From Ditylenchus dipsaci (Eukaryota; Nematoda; Chromadorea; Rhabditida; Anguinidae), in assembly GCA_004194705.1 (NCBI GenBank), contig SADC01000125.1, forward strand, positions 62,001 to 126,000: a DNA stretch of 64,000 bases, written 5' to 3'. A program made the position numbers and the translations under genes. The first letter of the stretch is position 1. Each line of letters opens with the position of its first letter. The notes under the pieces are model-generated. The model searched no databases. It worked only from the letters and a program-made list of their open reading frames with translations, and was not told the DNA's origin. Positions 46,201-53,900 of this stretch are shown here, piece by piece.

Positions 46201-49200
46201 CCAGTTTTTCAGATGAAGACAAAATAAATTTGAATATATTTCTCATTTCAAAATTTTTTATGTTATCCTTCTAGTCGTCTCAGGCCTTGCACACCATGGT
46301 GGACTGTAAATTCAGCAATCCTTACTCGGAAATGGCCATAACTTTTTTTAAAAATTTTTCAAAAATTATTCCTTTCGCGCCATTTTGTAGCTGAGCTCTT
46401 ACTGTGCGACATGTTTCTTTTTGTCGCCCTTCTTGTTTACCCTGTTTCATATAAAATGTGGTCGTTGTGCACGTTTGCTGTTCGATGTTTTGGCTTTATG
46501 CTGCGGTAAGAGTAGGATTTGTATTGTTTTCAGGTTTATCTCGCTGATCTGCAAAATTCAAAATCTCAATCGCTGGACAAAATGGTTGGCCGAGTTCGTA
46601 CCAAGACAGTCAAGAAGGCTTCGCGAAATATCATCGAGAAGTACTATCCCAAGTTGACGCGTGATTTCCACACCAACAAGCGCATTTGTGAGGGTAGGCT
46701 ATATTCACCGTTATTTTAACACATATTTCACCTTATATCTTTCAGAAATAGCAGTGATCCCGAGCAAAAAGATGAGAAATCGAATAGCTGGGTATGTTTT
46801 CTTGATTTGTGTTTGAAGTTTGTGACGATTTCGCTTTCTATCCACTACCATAATTTTGTAAAAACGTATGCCGAAATTTTGTTCTGCTTCCCAGTGCTTC
46901 CTAAATCCTGCTTCCTAGTCACAATCCACTCTATTTAGGTTCACCACCCATTTGATGAAGCGTATCGAGAAGGGGCCAGTTCGTGGCATCTCCATTAAGC
47001 TGCAGGAAGAAGAACGTGAGCGTCGCGACAACTACATGCCCGAGATTTCTTATCTGGATTCCTCTCTCCATCCGTCACTCGCCGTTGACCAGGAGACTAA
47101 GGAAATGATCGAGCATTATGTAAGTAATCTTTGGCTTGAATGAGTGAACATGAAACACGTCCGCATTTTTTAGGGCCTGAGCATTCCAGTTGAGCTGAAA
47201 AGCGCTGCTCGTCTTTAAGCTGCTCGTCTTTCTTACACTTTTCCATTGATAAAGTAGTTTGTTGCGTTTTCGGTATCGGTATTCTGTTTTTCAAAGCCTA
47301 AGACAATCATCAAAAGAGGCTGAGGTACTTAAATCTTTTAACATGGTAAAAAGGAGTGTCAGAAGGCAGAAGCCTAAAAATCCAAAAACGACACTTTGGA
47401 TAGCGAAAAAAAGAGTAGATTAAATAGTAAGAGCGCCAAAACAAGAGATGACTAACACGTGTAAGAAACAGTCCTCATGCCTCTTTCATAATAGAGAAGC
47501 GAGCTGAGATTAAAGATTTGTAGTAGTTTGGGTGCGATTAAGTGTGGGTAGATTACCCGCTAGGTGGCTTACCTTAATATAAGCAGGGTAATTTGCCAAG
47601 TACCTCTCGGAGACCATACACATGATGTTATCAAGCGAGAAAATAATTTCCGAAATTGCTTTATCGTGGGCACTATGTAGGTATGAATGTACATAGGCAC
47701 AACCTATATACAATGATCAAATAAAATGGCGGGAGGATTATGCCACGGTAGAACTTTGTCCGGTAGAGCTTTGTCGTTTACACCTTCCATCCTATGGCAA
47801 ATGGAATCCGTTTATGTTTGGTTAAAAAATTAACGGACTTATAAAATTACAATTGATGTCGGGGTTGGCATTTGGACGAATAACTGAGACGAAAAATTGC
47901 CTGACCTAAGAAGCGAGTTATTGACCAATTGAACTCCGAGAACGACCAATTAAAATCCGAGGTAAAGCTGTGCAAGAAACGTAAAATTCAATATTTTCAA
48001 GATGAGAAACCAAAAATTACAAACCGAGACTCGTTTTGTCCCTAAAATTGGGTATTGCTGAACAAGATGATAAGTGTTACGGAAAAAAAGATCGCAAACT
48101 GTGAGACGACTAGAGAAACACGATAAGAACGTTTGAAATGAGAAACAAATTCAAATTTATTTGTCTTCATCTGAAAAACTGGTGCCCGGGAATTCAAACA
48201 TTTGAAATGAAACTTATTGGCGTGGGCATGCCCCTTTAAATAAATGTGTGACTCCTTTGTGCACTATATTCGATTAAAATAGCGTACAGAGTAAATAACC
48301 TAGTTAGATTTTTTAAAGTCTCAAGTAGTAAATAAAGAATACTCATGCTTATCCCTATTTTTGAATGAAACTAACGTACCCCCGATTTTGGGGTAGTACC
48401 TGTCCATTTACGACTCATTATACTCTTGGGGTAAGAACTCCGGGCGTGCTACACCCAAAATGGGTAGTATTTTTATTTCGTTCCGAAACAAGTTAAAGGG
48501 TAAGTACCCTTTCTCCCTTATTTGCTACCAGCCAACATGTTCTTTTGTAATTTTTCGATGTCTTTTTCAGCTGTATTCCGCTTTTTTCTTCCGTTTTCTT
48601 CAAAAAATGATATGAATTATGAAACTTATTCAGTCCCGAGGGGGGATGTGTATTTCACAATTTTTGGTAAATCATGCTTAAACGTTCCCTAAATATTTTT
48701 CTGTGCTAAAAACGATAAAAACGTTGCTTTCTGACACTTTTCTACATAGAATACCATAATTTTACTTCAATGCAAAAAGTTAGATTTTAGCCAAAAAAAT
48801 TTACATAACATTCCTTTTTTACGGAGAAGAGTCAGAAAATAACAATTTATTCGTTTGTAGCGTAAAAAAAATTATCTATGATATGTTTCAATATGATTAA
48901 CGAAAAATTGTGAAATGCGGCCCCGACTAAATAACTGCCTAAATTATTGCTGCCGAAATTAACCTACATGGTTTAGTTACTTTTTTATAAATGGGATAGG
49001 CTGCTTTCAGTCAGTTATAATAACGAACCTTGGTTTCGATACCAGTCTTGCCACTTTTGCCCATACCCAAATTACGAAGGGTTTGTGTGGTAAACCTCCT
49101 CATCTTAATTGATTTTTTTTCAAATGAAATCACTCTTCAATTTTCACCTCACGCCACTGCTTGCCCTCTGTCCTCACAACTCCATGAATACTGCCAGAGA

Positions 49201-50192
49201 AAGCTGTAGCAAAAAGGGCTTAGAGTAGTTTTTAAATTTTGATTAATACCAGTTAAAAGTTGAAAGCCTGCATTCAAAAAATCCCTTCCAGCGTAAGCAT
49301 CACCGTCCTTCACAAATGTCTCTTTGATAAGTTTGAAGGAAGTGACCGCTATAATTGGAATCTCCCCGATCCAATAGGTGAAAACAGGACCAAACTGTGT
49401 GGTCCATTTTTGGAAGGCTGCATAGCCTGGAGAATGACGGGCTATGGTGAACGCATTACCAAATATAGGCAAGGGAGTTGGTCCTAAATAAAACACTATT
49501 GCATAAAATCATGCAGTCTAGCCCCGCTATAGTGACAGGTCTATTTCCAAAAGGGGTATCACTGTAGCGAGTACCGCGGGTCTTTACGGCAGAACCTTTT
49601 TAATTTACAGAAACGACCGGCAAATTCAGAGTTCTTACGACTCTTACAATCAGACCGACAAATCATAGTTGCTTAAAATTTTCAAAAATTTAGGTGAAAA
49701 AAGTGTCGGACCCTGGGCGGGAACGAACTTTTAGAGGTGTCACTATAGCGTGGGTTGACTGTGGTATATTTTAATATACATCTAGGTTTTCTCTTCTTCA
49801 TAAAATATTTAAAATTCGTATATTTTTTGGTTCTAGTATCGGTATGTCTTTTTTGGCAATCTTTCGCTTCTATTTTTGGCCTCTTCGCGACCGAAAATAA
49901 GGCAATGACTATTGGTGCAATAAACGCTAAAAATAGAATGAACAGCCAGTCAAAAACAGAAGGGGCATTAATTTAAATGGAAGGATGGTCACTGCTTCAT
50001 ATATTTTAAATTTTGTGTAATTTTAATAAACAAATTGAAAAATGTGTCTTACTTTTTTTTTTGATAATGATCTTTTTCACAAAAAGTTGAAAATTTTATA
50101 TAAAAAAGTTGACCTGGTGGCAATTTTCTTCGTTTCAAATAGAAGTTGTAGAACAAAATGAATGATACAATAGAAAAGAGCATCAACAACAT
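31219..50192 (-). CDS. Cytochrome P450 'CYP-A', interrupted, hosts other genes
   Basis: Heme monooxygenase of the CYP2-like animal type, ER-anchored. Exons: 50114-50192 (membrane anchor, then RRKLPP), 49250-49483, 49148-49203, 49029-49103, 46063-46115, 45928-46030, about 45480-45775, 44836-44884 (ELYGAGQ), 44665-44787 (ETTSS, I helix), 31737-31790 (LPYTNAVIN), 31548-31685 (ECQR as ExxR), 31330-31503 (PERF; heme loop [10 protein letters not shown]) and 31219-31288. Conserved landmarks are present. Compared with its neighbour CYP-B, the ETTSS-to-LPY exon is split by about 12.9 kb. The intron 49028-46116 holds eS17 on the other strand. Exons 5 and 6 are each one base out as I read them. The last intron appears to start GC rather than GT. 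That the two parts are one gene is inference from order, orientation and complementarity. Confidence 0.72.
31816..32068 (+). pseudogene. Cys-loop ligand-gated ion channel fragment
   Basis: Two exon-like blocks on the plus strand. The first, about 31816-31910, reads [14 protein letters not shown], then [17 protein letters not shown]. This resembles the extracellular loop region of anion-type Cys-loop receptors. The second, from about 31965 to 32068, reads [15 protein letters not shown], then [18 protein letters not shown]. This is the stretch that leads into membrane segment M1. No upstream exons (including the Cys-loop itself) and no M1-M4 exons are found nearby. It is either a copied fragment or part of a gene with very distant exons. 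It starts only about 25 bp from a CYP-A exon on the opposite strand. Confidence 0.55.
32069..33079. other. Spacer upstream of the rhomboid gene
   Basis: About 1 kb with CTG-rich patches near 32395-32440 and T runs. No coding exon or terminal repeat that I can support. The rhomboid promoter should be here. Confidence 0.4.
33080..34345 (+). CDS. Rhomboid-family intramembrane serine protease
   Basis: Cleaves membrane proteins within the bilayer using a Ser-His dyad. Exons: 33080-33187, 33450-33878 and 34082-34345, which give exactly 267 codons with phase-0 junctions. After a soluble N-terminus of about 45 residues come several membrane segments. The catalytic region reads [10 protein letters not shown]; the GxSx motif is kept, though the usual GASGG is GGSSF. 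The later helix has [11 protein letters not shown], which keeps the catalytic His and the G-x3-G packing. The L1-loop stretch [11 protein letters not shown] matches the family's HxxxxHLxxN region. It ends at a TGA. The gene is complete and lies inside the 12.9-kb block that splits CYP-A. Nothing shows whether it belongs to the adjacent mobile-like cluster. Confidence 0.87.
34870..35492 (+). CDS. Small protein with C-terminal membrane segment (cluster gene P)
   Basis: Two exons, 34871-35033 and 35260-35492, sum to exactly 132 codons. The first part is soluble, with CRDHLSHLL and an acidic AYEEDEI patch. It is followed by Thr/Asn-rich repeats ([18 protein letters not shown]) that look like a short coiled or stalk region. 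A hydrophobic segment of about 23 residues comes next, then a short basic, Cys-containing tail ending RDIFSVL. There is no obvious signal peptide, so it would be a tail- or stop-anchored membrane protein. I do not recognise the family. It is the first gene of the compact same-strand cluster. A resemblance to the stalk-plus-anchor end of viral surface proteins is superficial and not a claim of function. Confidence 0.55.
35798..37709 (+). CDS. Retropepsin-like aspartic protease fused to coiled coil (cluster gene Q)
   Basis: Exons: 35798-35896, 36268-36661, 36712-36993, 37038-37137, 37193-37253 and 37571-37709. Residues about 10-110 have the retropepsin layout. [13 protein letters not shown] sits where LLDTGA usually is, so the catalytic triplet would be D-S-C (codons at 35861-35869). 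A flap-like VNGGIQ..GFATLPV follows, then [13 protein letters not shown] in place of the I-L-G-x-D-x-L strand. Next come a Gly-rich hydrophobic patch ([14 protein letters not shown]), a Gln/Asn-rich stretch and a coiled coil around [16 protein letters not shown]. The C-terminus is acidic and Ser-rich. The frame needs two single-base corrections in exon 2 (near 36327 and 36527). The protease assignment is from pattern; the D-S-C triplet makes activity doubtful. Confidence 0.5.
37731..39046 (+). CDS. Unknown protein, 166 aa, five exons (cluster gene R)
   Basis: Exons: 37731-37740, 37780-37892, 38087-38294, 38498-38587 and 38967-39046, summing to exactly 167 codons with GT-AG junctions. The ATG lies only 22 bp after the stop of gene Q. 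The N-terminus is acidic ([11 protein letters not shown]). The middle has [17 protein letters not shown] and WLLKSN. A later part has [20 protein letters not shown]. No family recognised. Introns 2 and 3 have been hit by a G-rich tandem repeat and a TACCGTAT MITE, so the introns are older than those insertions. The exact frame closure argues that this is a real coding gene. Confidence 0.55.
37938..38030 (+). repeat. G-run tandem repeat in intron 2 of gene R
   Basis: A run of 9-10 G followed by TGGTATTGTTAAAATTTTAA occurs about three times at 40-45 bp spacing. The G runs may be imprecise in the assembly. Confidence 0.7.
38316..38474. mobile_element. TACCGTAT-family MITE in intron 3 of gene R
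   Basis: TACCGTATTTCCTCTAATAG and its complement CTATTAGAGGAAATACGGTA are the ends of a 159-bp palindromic unit. ATAC/ACAT flanks suggest a short TA-like target. Confidence 0.8.
39523..40710 (+). CDS. Unknown acidic protein (cluster gene S), exon structure uncertain
   Basis: Clear coding blocks are 39523-39785, 39845-40013 and 40232-40710. The start given is the first ATG of the long block; sequence back to about 39050 also looks partly coding (Pro/Thr-rich) but does not resolve into one frame. The first block reads [15 protein letters not shown] followed by a very acidic E/S/D region. The second has [20 protein letters not shown], a coiled-coil-like helix. The third is mixed helical, with [15 protein letters not shown] and [12 protein letters not shown]. 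The first two blocks join one base out of phase. The last 25 nt overlap the start of the recombinase gene in another frame. No family recognised. Confidence 0.42.
40686..42331 (+). CDS. Tyrosine recombinase, DIRS-type (cluster gene T)
   Basis: Exons: 40686-40820, 40869-40930, 41069-41181, 41206-41426, 41672-41854, 41902-42078 and 42174 to about 42278 or 42331. Landmarks of the catalytic domain appear in order. [13 protein letters not shown] is the box I Arg. ISFPQTKKN gives the beta-hairpin Lys. [16 protein letters not shown] is the CPV..YL..R stretch typical of eukaryotic DIRS/Crypton-type recombinases. [14 protein letters not shown] is box [12 protein letters not shown] then NLIYLW provides the Tyr. 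In box II the usual HxxR is HSFH, so the second catalytic Arg is replaced by His. Three junctions are one base out of phase as read (near 41205, 41744 and 42174). The family call is good; activity is doubtful. Confidence 0.62.
42428..42846. mobile_element. Pogo/Tigger-like MITE, near-perfect 419-bp palindrome
   Basis: TACAGTCAAACCTCGATTTA at the left and TAAATCGAGGTTTGACTGTA at the right form the ends, with TA at both flanks. Internal blocks are AAGTTCGTTCACACCTAGGG and CCGACACTTTTTTTAACTCC and their complements. It lies between genes T and U. Confidence 0.88.
42860..43017. mobile_element. Second pogo-like MITE, 158 bp
   Basis: CAGTCAACGCTCTCTATAAC and AGAGCGTTGACTG are the inverted ends. 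It follows the previous MITE after about a dozen bases. Confidence 0.75.
43045..44333 (+). CDS. C2H2 zinc-finger and SAM-domain protein (cluster gene U)
   Basis: Exon blocks: 43045-43117, 43161-43346, 43399-43499, 43610-44021 and 44073-44333. The fourth starts with a C2H2 finger, [14 protein letters not shown] then KKHMKIH. Two more Cys/His-rich units follow: [17 protein letters not shown], and [14 protein letters not shown]. The C-terminus [51 protein letters not shown] has the five-helix pattern of a SAM domain, a protein-protein interaction module. Early exons are helical and Lys/Glu-rich. It may begin upstream or be the C-terminal part of the recombinase gene: a GTATGT donor at 42279 could join it, but the phases do not match as read. 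DNA binding is inferred from the fingers. Confidence 0.6.
44474..44570 (+). repeat. tRNA-like sequence, possible SINE head
   Basis: CCATGGCGCAGTGCATAAG and, about 65 bp later, GCAGGTTCAATTCC have A- and B-box form. It sits between the zinc-finger gene and the first CYP-A exon to its right. No full cloverleaf seen. Confidence 0.35.
46143..48240. repeat. Inverted arms of about 110 bp bracketing the eS17 gene
   Basis: The left arm (about 46145-46255) begins TTTAAAGGGGCATGCCCACG. The right arm (about 48128-48240) ends CGTGGGCATGCCCCTTTAAA. Both contain CCCGGGCACCAGTTTTTCAG or its complement. The TTTAAA at the ends hides any short target duplication. The termini match the family at 9236-9475 and 52426-52655. 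The unit lies entirely inside one CYP-A intron and carries a complete eS17 gene. Confidence 0.72.
46582..47218 (+). CDS. rps-17: Small ribosomal subunit protein eS17
   Basis: Structural protein of the 40S subunit. Exons: 46582-46693, 46746-46791, 46939-47119 and 47174-47218, giving exactly 128 codons. The start [15 protein letters not shown], then [31 protein letters not shown] and [19 protein letters not shown] are full-length matches to animal eS17. A TTTTCAG at 46526-46532, 49 bp before the ATG, could be a 5'-UTR intron or trans-splice acceptor. The gene has its introns, so it is not a processed copy. It lies on the opposite strand inside CYP-A and between inverted arms. Confidence 0.95.
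49511..49767. mobile_element. Pogo-like MITE in CYP-A intron 1
   Basis: CAGTCTAGCCCCGCTATAGT at the left pairs with ACTATAGCGTGGGTTGACTG at the right. It contains the block GTGTCGGACCCTGGGCGGG and GAACGAACTT. Confidence 0.75.
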
Positions 50193-50508
50193 TCTGCTCA
50201 ATAATTGTTATCAAAATATCAACTAATATCAGAGCACTCACACTTTGTACGCTCACTTACTAACAATCTGCAAAGTGCCAAGTGTTCAGTTGGTCATTTA
50301 TGGATCAGGTTCGCAAAAACAACAACAGCAAACATTCTTATTGATCTTGTTTATTTGTAGGCCAAACACATTATTACATCAAATATCAAACAAGTAGTAA
50401 ATAAATTTCATATTATAAAGTCCAAAAAACGATGACTACTTTTTTGAACTGTCGTCTCCAAAAAGAGGTCAAAATAAAATTCATTAATTATTTTTTCATT
50501 TTTACAAG

Positions 50509-50761
50509 TAGTGTTGTTAGCGGTCGGCTTTTGGTACCCAGTCGGTTTTTAAAACCATTTTCGGTGTACCCGGTTTTCGGTTTCGGTTTTTTCAATTTTA
50601 TTTCGGTCCGTTATCGGTTTGTACCCGGTTTTAGGGTTTATTTTTTGTCTTAAATTAACCGGGATTTAGTTGTGCCCGGTTTTCGGTTCTAGTTTATTTG
50701 TCCGAAATCGTTCTAGTTAGGTTAGCCGACCGAATCGGCTAATCAACCGCCAACAACCCTA
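50509..50761. mobile_element. hAT MITE with perfect 8-bp duplication
   Basis: The ends TAGTGTTGTTAGCGGTCGG and CAACCGCCAACAACCCTA are inverted. TTTACAAG is duplicated exactly at 50501-50508 and 50762-50769. The interior is rich in CGGTTTTCGGT. It lies between CYP-A and CYP-B. Confidence 0.85.
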
Positions 50762-50819
50762 TTTACAAGAACGGTGCGAAGAATTGAGCAGTCTTAGAAT
50801 AAAATTTGAAAATATTATA

Positions 50820-50931
50820 CAGCCAACCCTTGATTTAACGGCCTCCTCCGGGTACAATTACTTATATTTCTTCCGACTTTTAACCAAATTGAGCCCACAA
50901 GGGGTCATTATATCGAAGGCTGACTGTATTT
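50820..50931. mobile_element. Short pogo-like MITE
   Basis: TACAGCCAACCCTTGATTTA at the left and TATATCGAAGGCTGACTGTA at the right, flanked by TA, about 20 bp before the CYP-B stop. Confidence 0.7.
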
Positions 50932-50950
50932 CATAATTTTTTTAGTTTAT

Positions 50951-53900
50951 TTAGTCATTGGAGGTGAGCCGTATCTGAATCAAGCAGGAGTAAGGAGTGG
51001 GAGTTACACCAAAGCCTGTTATCTTATCCACTGTTGGCGGATCCATTGGATTGCTGGGATAGACCTTAAAATGTGCTGTTTTATTGATCGTGTTTGCAGA
51101 CATTAGAAAAAAGTTTGTAAAACACATACTTGAAACGTGTTAAAGAAATTAGCAGCAAATAAAAAGAGTTCCATCCTAGCCAATGACTCGCCCAAACATT
51201 GTCTTTTTCCTATTGAAAGGGGATTAGTTCTTCACACTTCTTTAATTGGCCTTGACTATCCAAAAACCGTTCAGGAATGAATTCTTGGGCATTTGGAAAC
51301 AGCTAAAATCCTTGAAAATTAGTGTATCCTTTTACTAAACAGTTTTTAGTCATTTAAAAAATGATTTTACAAATAAAAAATATTGTTTTAGGCAGACCTG
51401 TTCACGGGCCCTAATTTTTCGGCTCAGAACGGCCTGGACGTTAAAAAGACACCACAATTTTTGAGATCATTTCACCTACACCCGTTTTTAAAATTGGGGA
51501 AATCTGACAGGGCGAGGCAGGAAGGGATCTGCCTGGCTTTAAAATAATAAGTTAACCTTCTCGTCAAATAAAACACAAGATATTTGCGGCACAATTTTGG
51601 TGCCTTTAGCAATGCTATGGCCTTGGATTCGGACATCTTTCATGGTTTTGTGAATCAAATTTTGTGGCAGGATGTTACTGAGCCTCATGGTCTCCTAGAT
51701 TAAAAGAAAAGAAAATTAGCAGATTGGCGAACGATCCAGTTAACCAACATTGAGCACAGCATTTAGATAAGGCAGGTGTGTTCGCTCAGAGTAGGTGATA
51801 GTGCGTTTAGAATTTACTTTTTTATCTAGTTCTGCATGCAGCTTCTTCTGCACTCTTTGGTCCAGCAGAAGATACAACACCAAAAAATTCATAGTGCTAC
51901 TTGTAGTCTCCTATAAGTATAAAAATAATATTACAGTCAACCCCCGATTTAACAGCCTCCTAAAAAGTTCGTTCCCGCCTAGGGTCTGACACTTTTTTCG
52001 GTGAGTAGACGTTTGGCTACAAATAGGGTGGGGAAATTCGCGCGAATATTGAAATAGCCCCGAATATTCGCGAATATTCGCGCGAATATTCCGAATGTTC
52101 GCGAATATTCGCGAACATTCGAACTGTCGTCTTATGAACAAATGAAAAAAAAAACAGTAAATTAAATGCTTAAATAATCACAACCGGCACTAAAACACAT
52201 TCCAATTAGCTTCATTGACAATAAAATAAATTCAATCAACATTCAAAAACAATGTATCAGCGTGTTTTGACCAACACGCTTTTTTATCAACGAGCTAACG
52301 ACTGGCTTTAATTTATATCACCAATTCAAAAATTTCGGAACTTTTGTTTTACCTTGGGGTCGGGGTAGTACCTAAGTTCAGTAAACTGAGGGTTACATTA
52401 AAAGTCATTCATACGTAGCTCAACTTAAAGGGCATGCTCACCTGTTTAAATTTGTCCCCGCCAACTCAATTTTTTTTCGAATTATTGGACTTCTGTACGG
52501 ATTTTTCGGCTTGGTTTCTAACAAAACAAGGTCTAGAATTTAATTTTAGGTGTAGTTTTGTTAGAAACCAAATAAAAAAATCCGTACAGAAGTTCAATGA
52601 TTCAGAAAAAATTTAATTGGCGGGGACAAGTTGAAACAGGTGAGAATGCCCCTTTTAATGACTAGTTCACAATGGTGGACTGCAGTCGCCACCCTCAGTC
52701 CGGACTCACAATCCGCTCTGAGGATTGTTTTTCATCTCAAGTTAGGATTGTTGTTAATTTTAGGTAAAACGGCTTTTAAAAAGACCTTATTTTTAAATCC
52801 AATTAAGATATGGGTCTCTAGCCGTTTTGACCAACACGCTTTTTTATCGACACGCTTTTTTATTTTATTTCGATTCAGAGTCTCTATTCGTAAATAAATT
52901 AGCTTTTTTGAATTTTATTAGTTCTGACACGAAAAAATTGTTAAAACTCATTTGTTTTTGTCCCATCGAATCAGTCGGGCCTCTTGCATATTTTTTATCC
53001 TATATTTTTATTTCACCCCAGTCATTTCACTTCCATATCATTTCACGCCTGATAAAACACCTTTTTTAATTTCATGTTTTTTTACAAAATTTCGTTTAAA
53101 TTAGCGCTACATTGTGCTTGGTGGAAGTCTAATCTAAATCTAGACTAGACCCGGCAGGTTCGGTGCCGGTGCAGTGCCGCTTCGGAAAATCGTGAGGGGT
53201 CGAGACATCAAATTAAAAAGACATCAACTACTATTGACTTACTACAGCTGTTTGAATGTTCGCGAAATTTCTTTTATCGCGAACATTGCTTGCGAATATT
53301 CGCGAATATTCGCGCGAATATTCGCCCGAATATTCGGAGTTCCCCACCCTAGCTACAAATGTAACATTTTGGCGTTCTGCCCTATGTTCTATTTAAGCCA
53401 CTTAGGCTTATTTTTCAGCCATTTTGTAGTTCGTAAGACATTTTTTTAGTCCCTAAGCCTAAACCTAAGCCTAAGCCTAAGGCCTAAGCCTAAGGCCTAA
53501 GCCTAAGGCCTAAGCCTAAGTGGCTAAAACAGAACATAGGGCAGAACGCCAAAAATGTTACATTTGTAGCCAAACGTCTATACCCCTTTTTTCAACCCGA
53601 TTTTTCGAATACCCTGCCAAATGTGATTCTCCAGTCTGCTGCGAAGAGTCGCAAGGATTCCGATTACCTTGCGTTGTTCTTTTTGCCACCGACCGTTTTT
53701 GTAAATGATAAGAATTTTGCCGGAAATATCCGCAGGTACTCAATTTAACGGCCGGCTCATTTTAAAAATAGAAGCCGTTAAATCAAAGATCTCGGTTCTT
53801 TTCAGCAAAATCTTTTTAATTTGAAAAACAACCGGGAAAATCTGAATCCTTGCGATTTCGCGCACCAGATTGTTGAATAAAAACTAGGGTTGGATAATTC

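Larger units (their letters stand above)
52005..53582. repeat. Palindrome with telomere-like centre, split by a hAT
   Basis: AGACGTTTGGCTACAAA (52007-52023) continues after the hAT at 53360 with TGTAACATTTTGGCGTTCTG and CACTTAGGCTTA. The right arm (about 53512-53580) is the reverse complement and ends TTGTAGCCAAACGTCT. The arms meet at a GCCTAA-rich centre. Confidence 0.75.

Noticed and set aside
53447..53521. True chromosome end
   Set aside because: The telomere-like array is only ~70 bp, is flanked on both sides by ordinary sequence and sits inside a palindrome.
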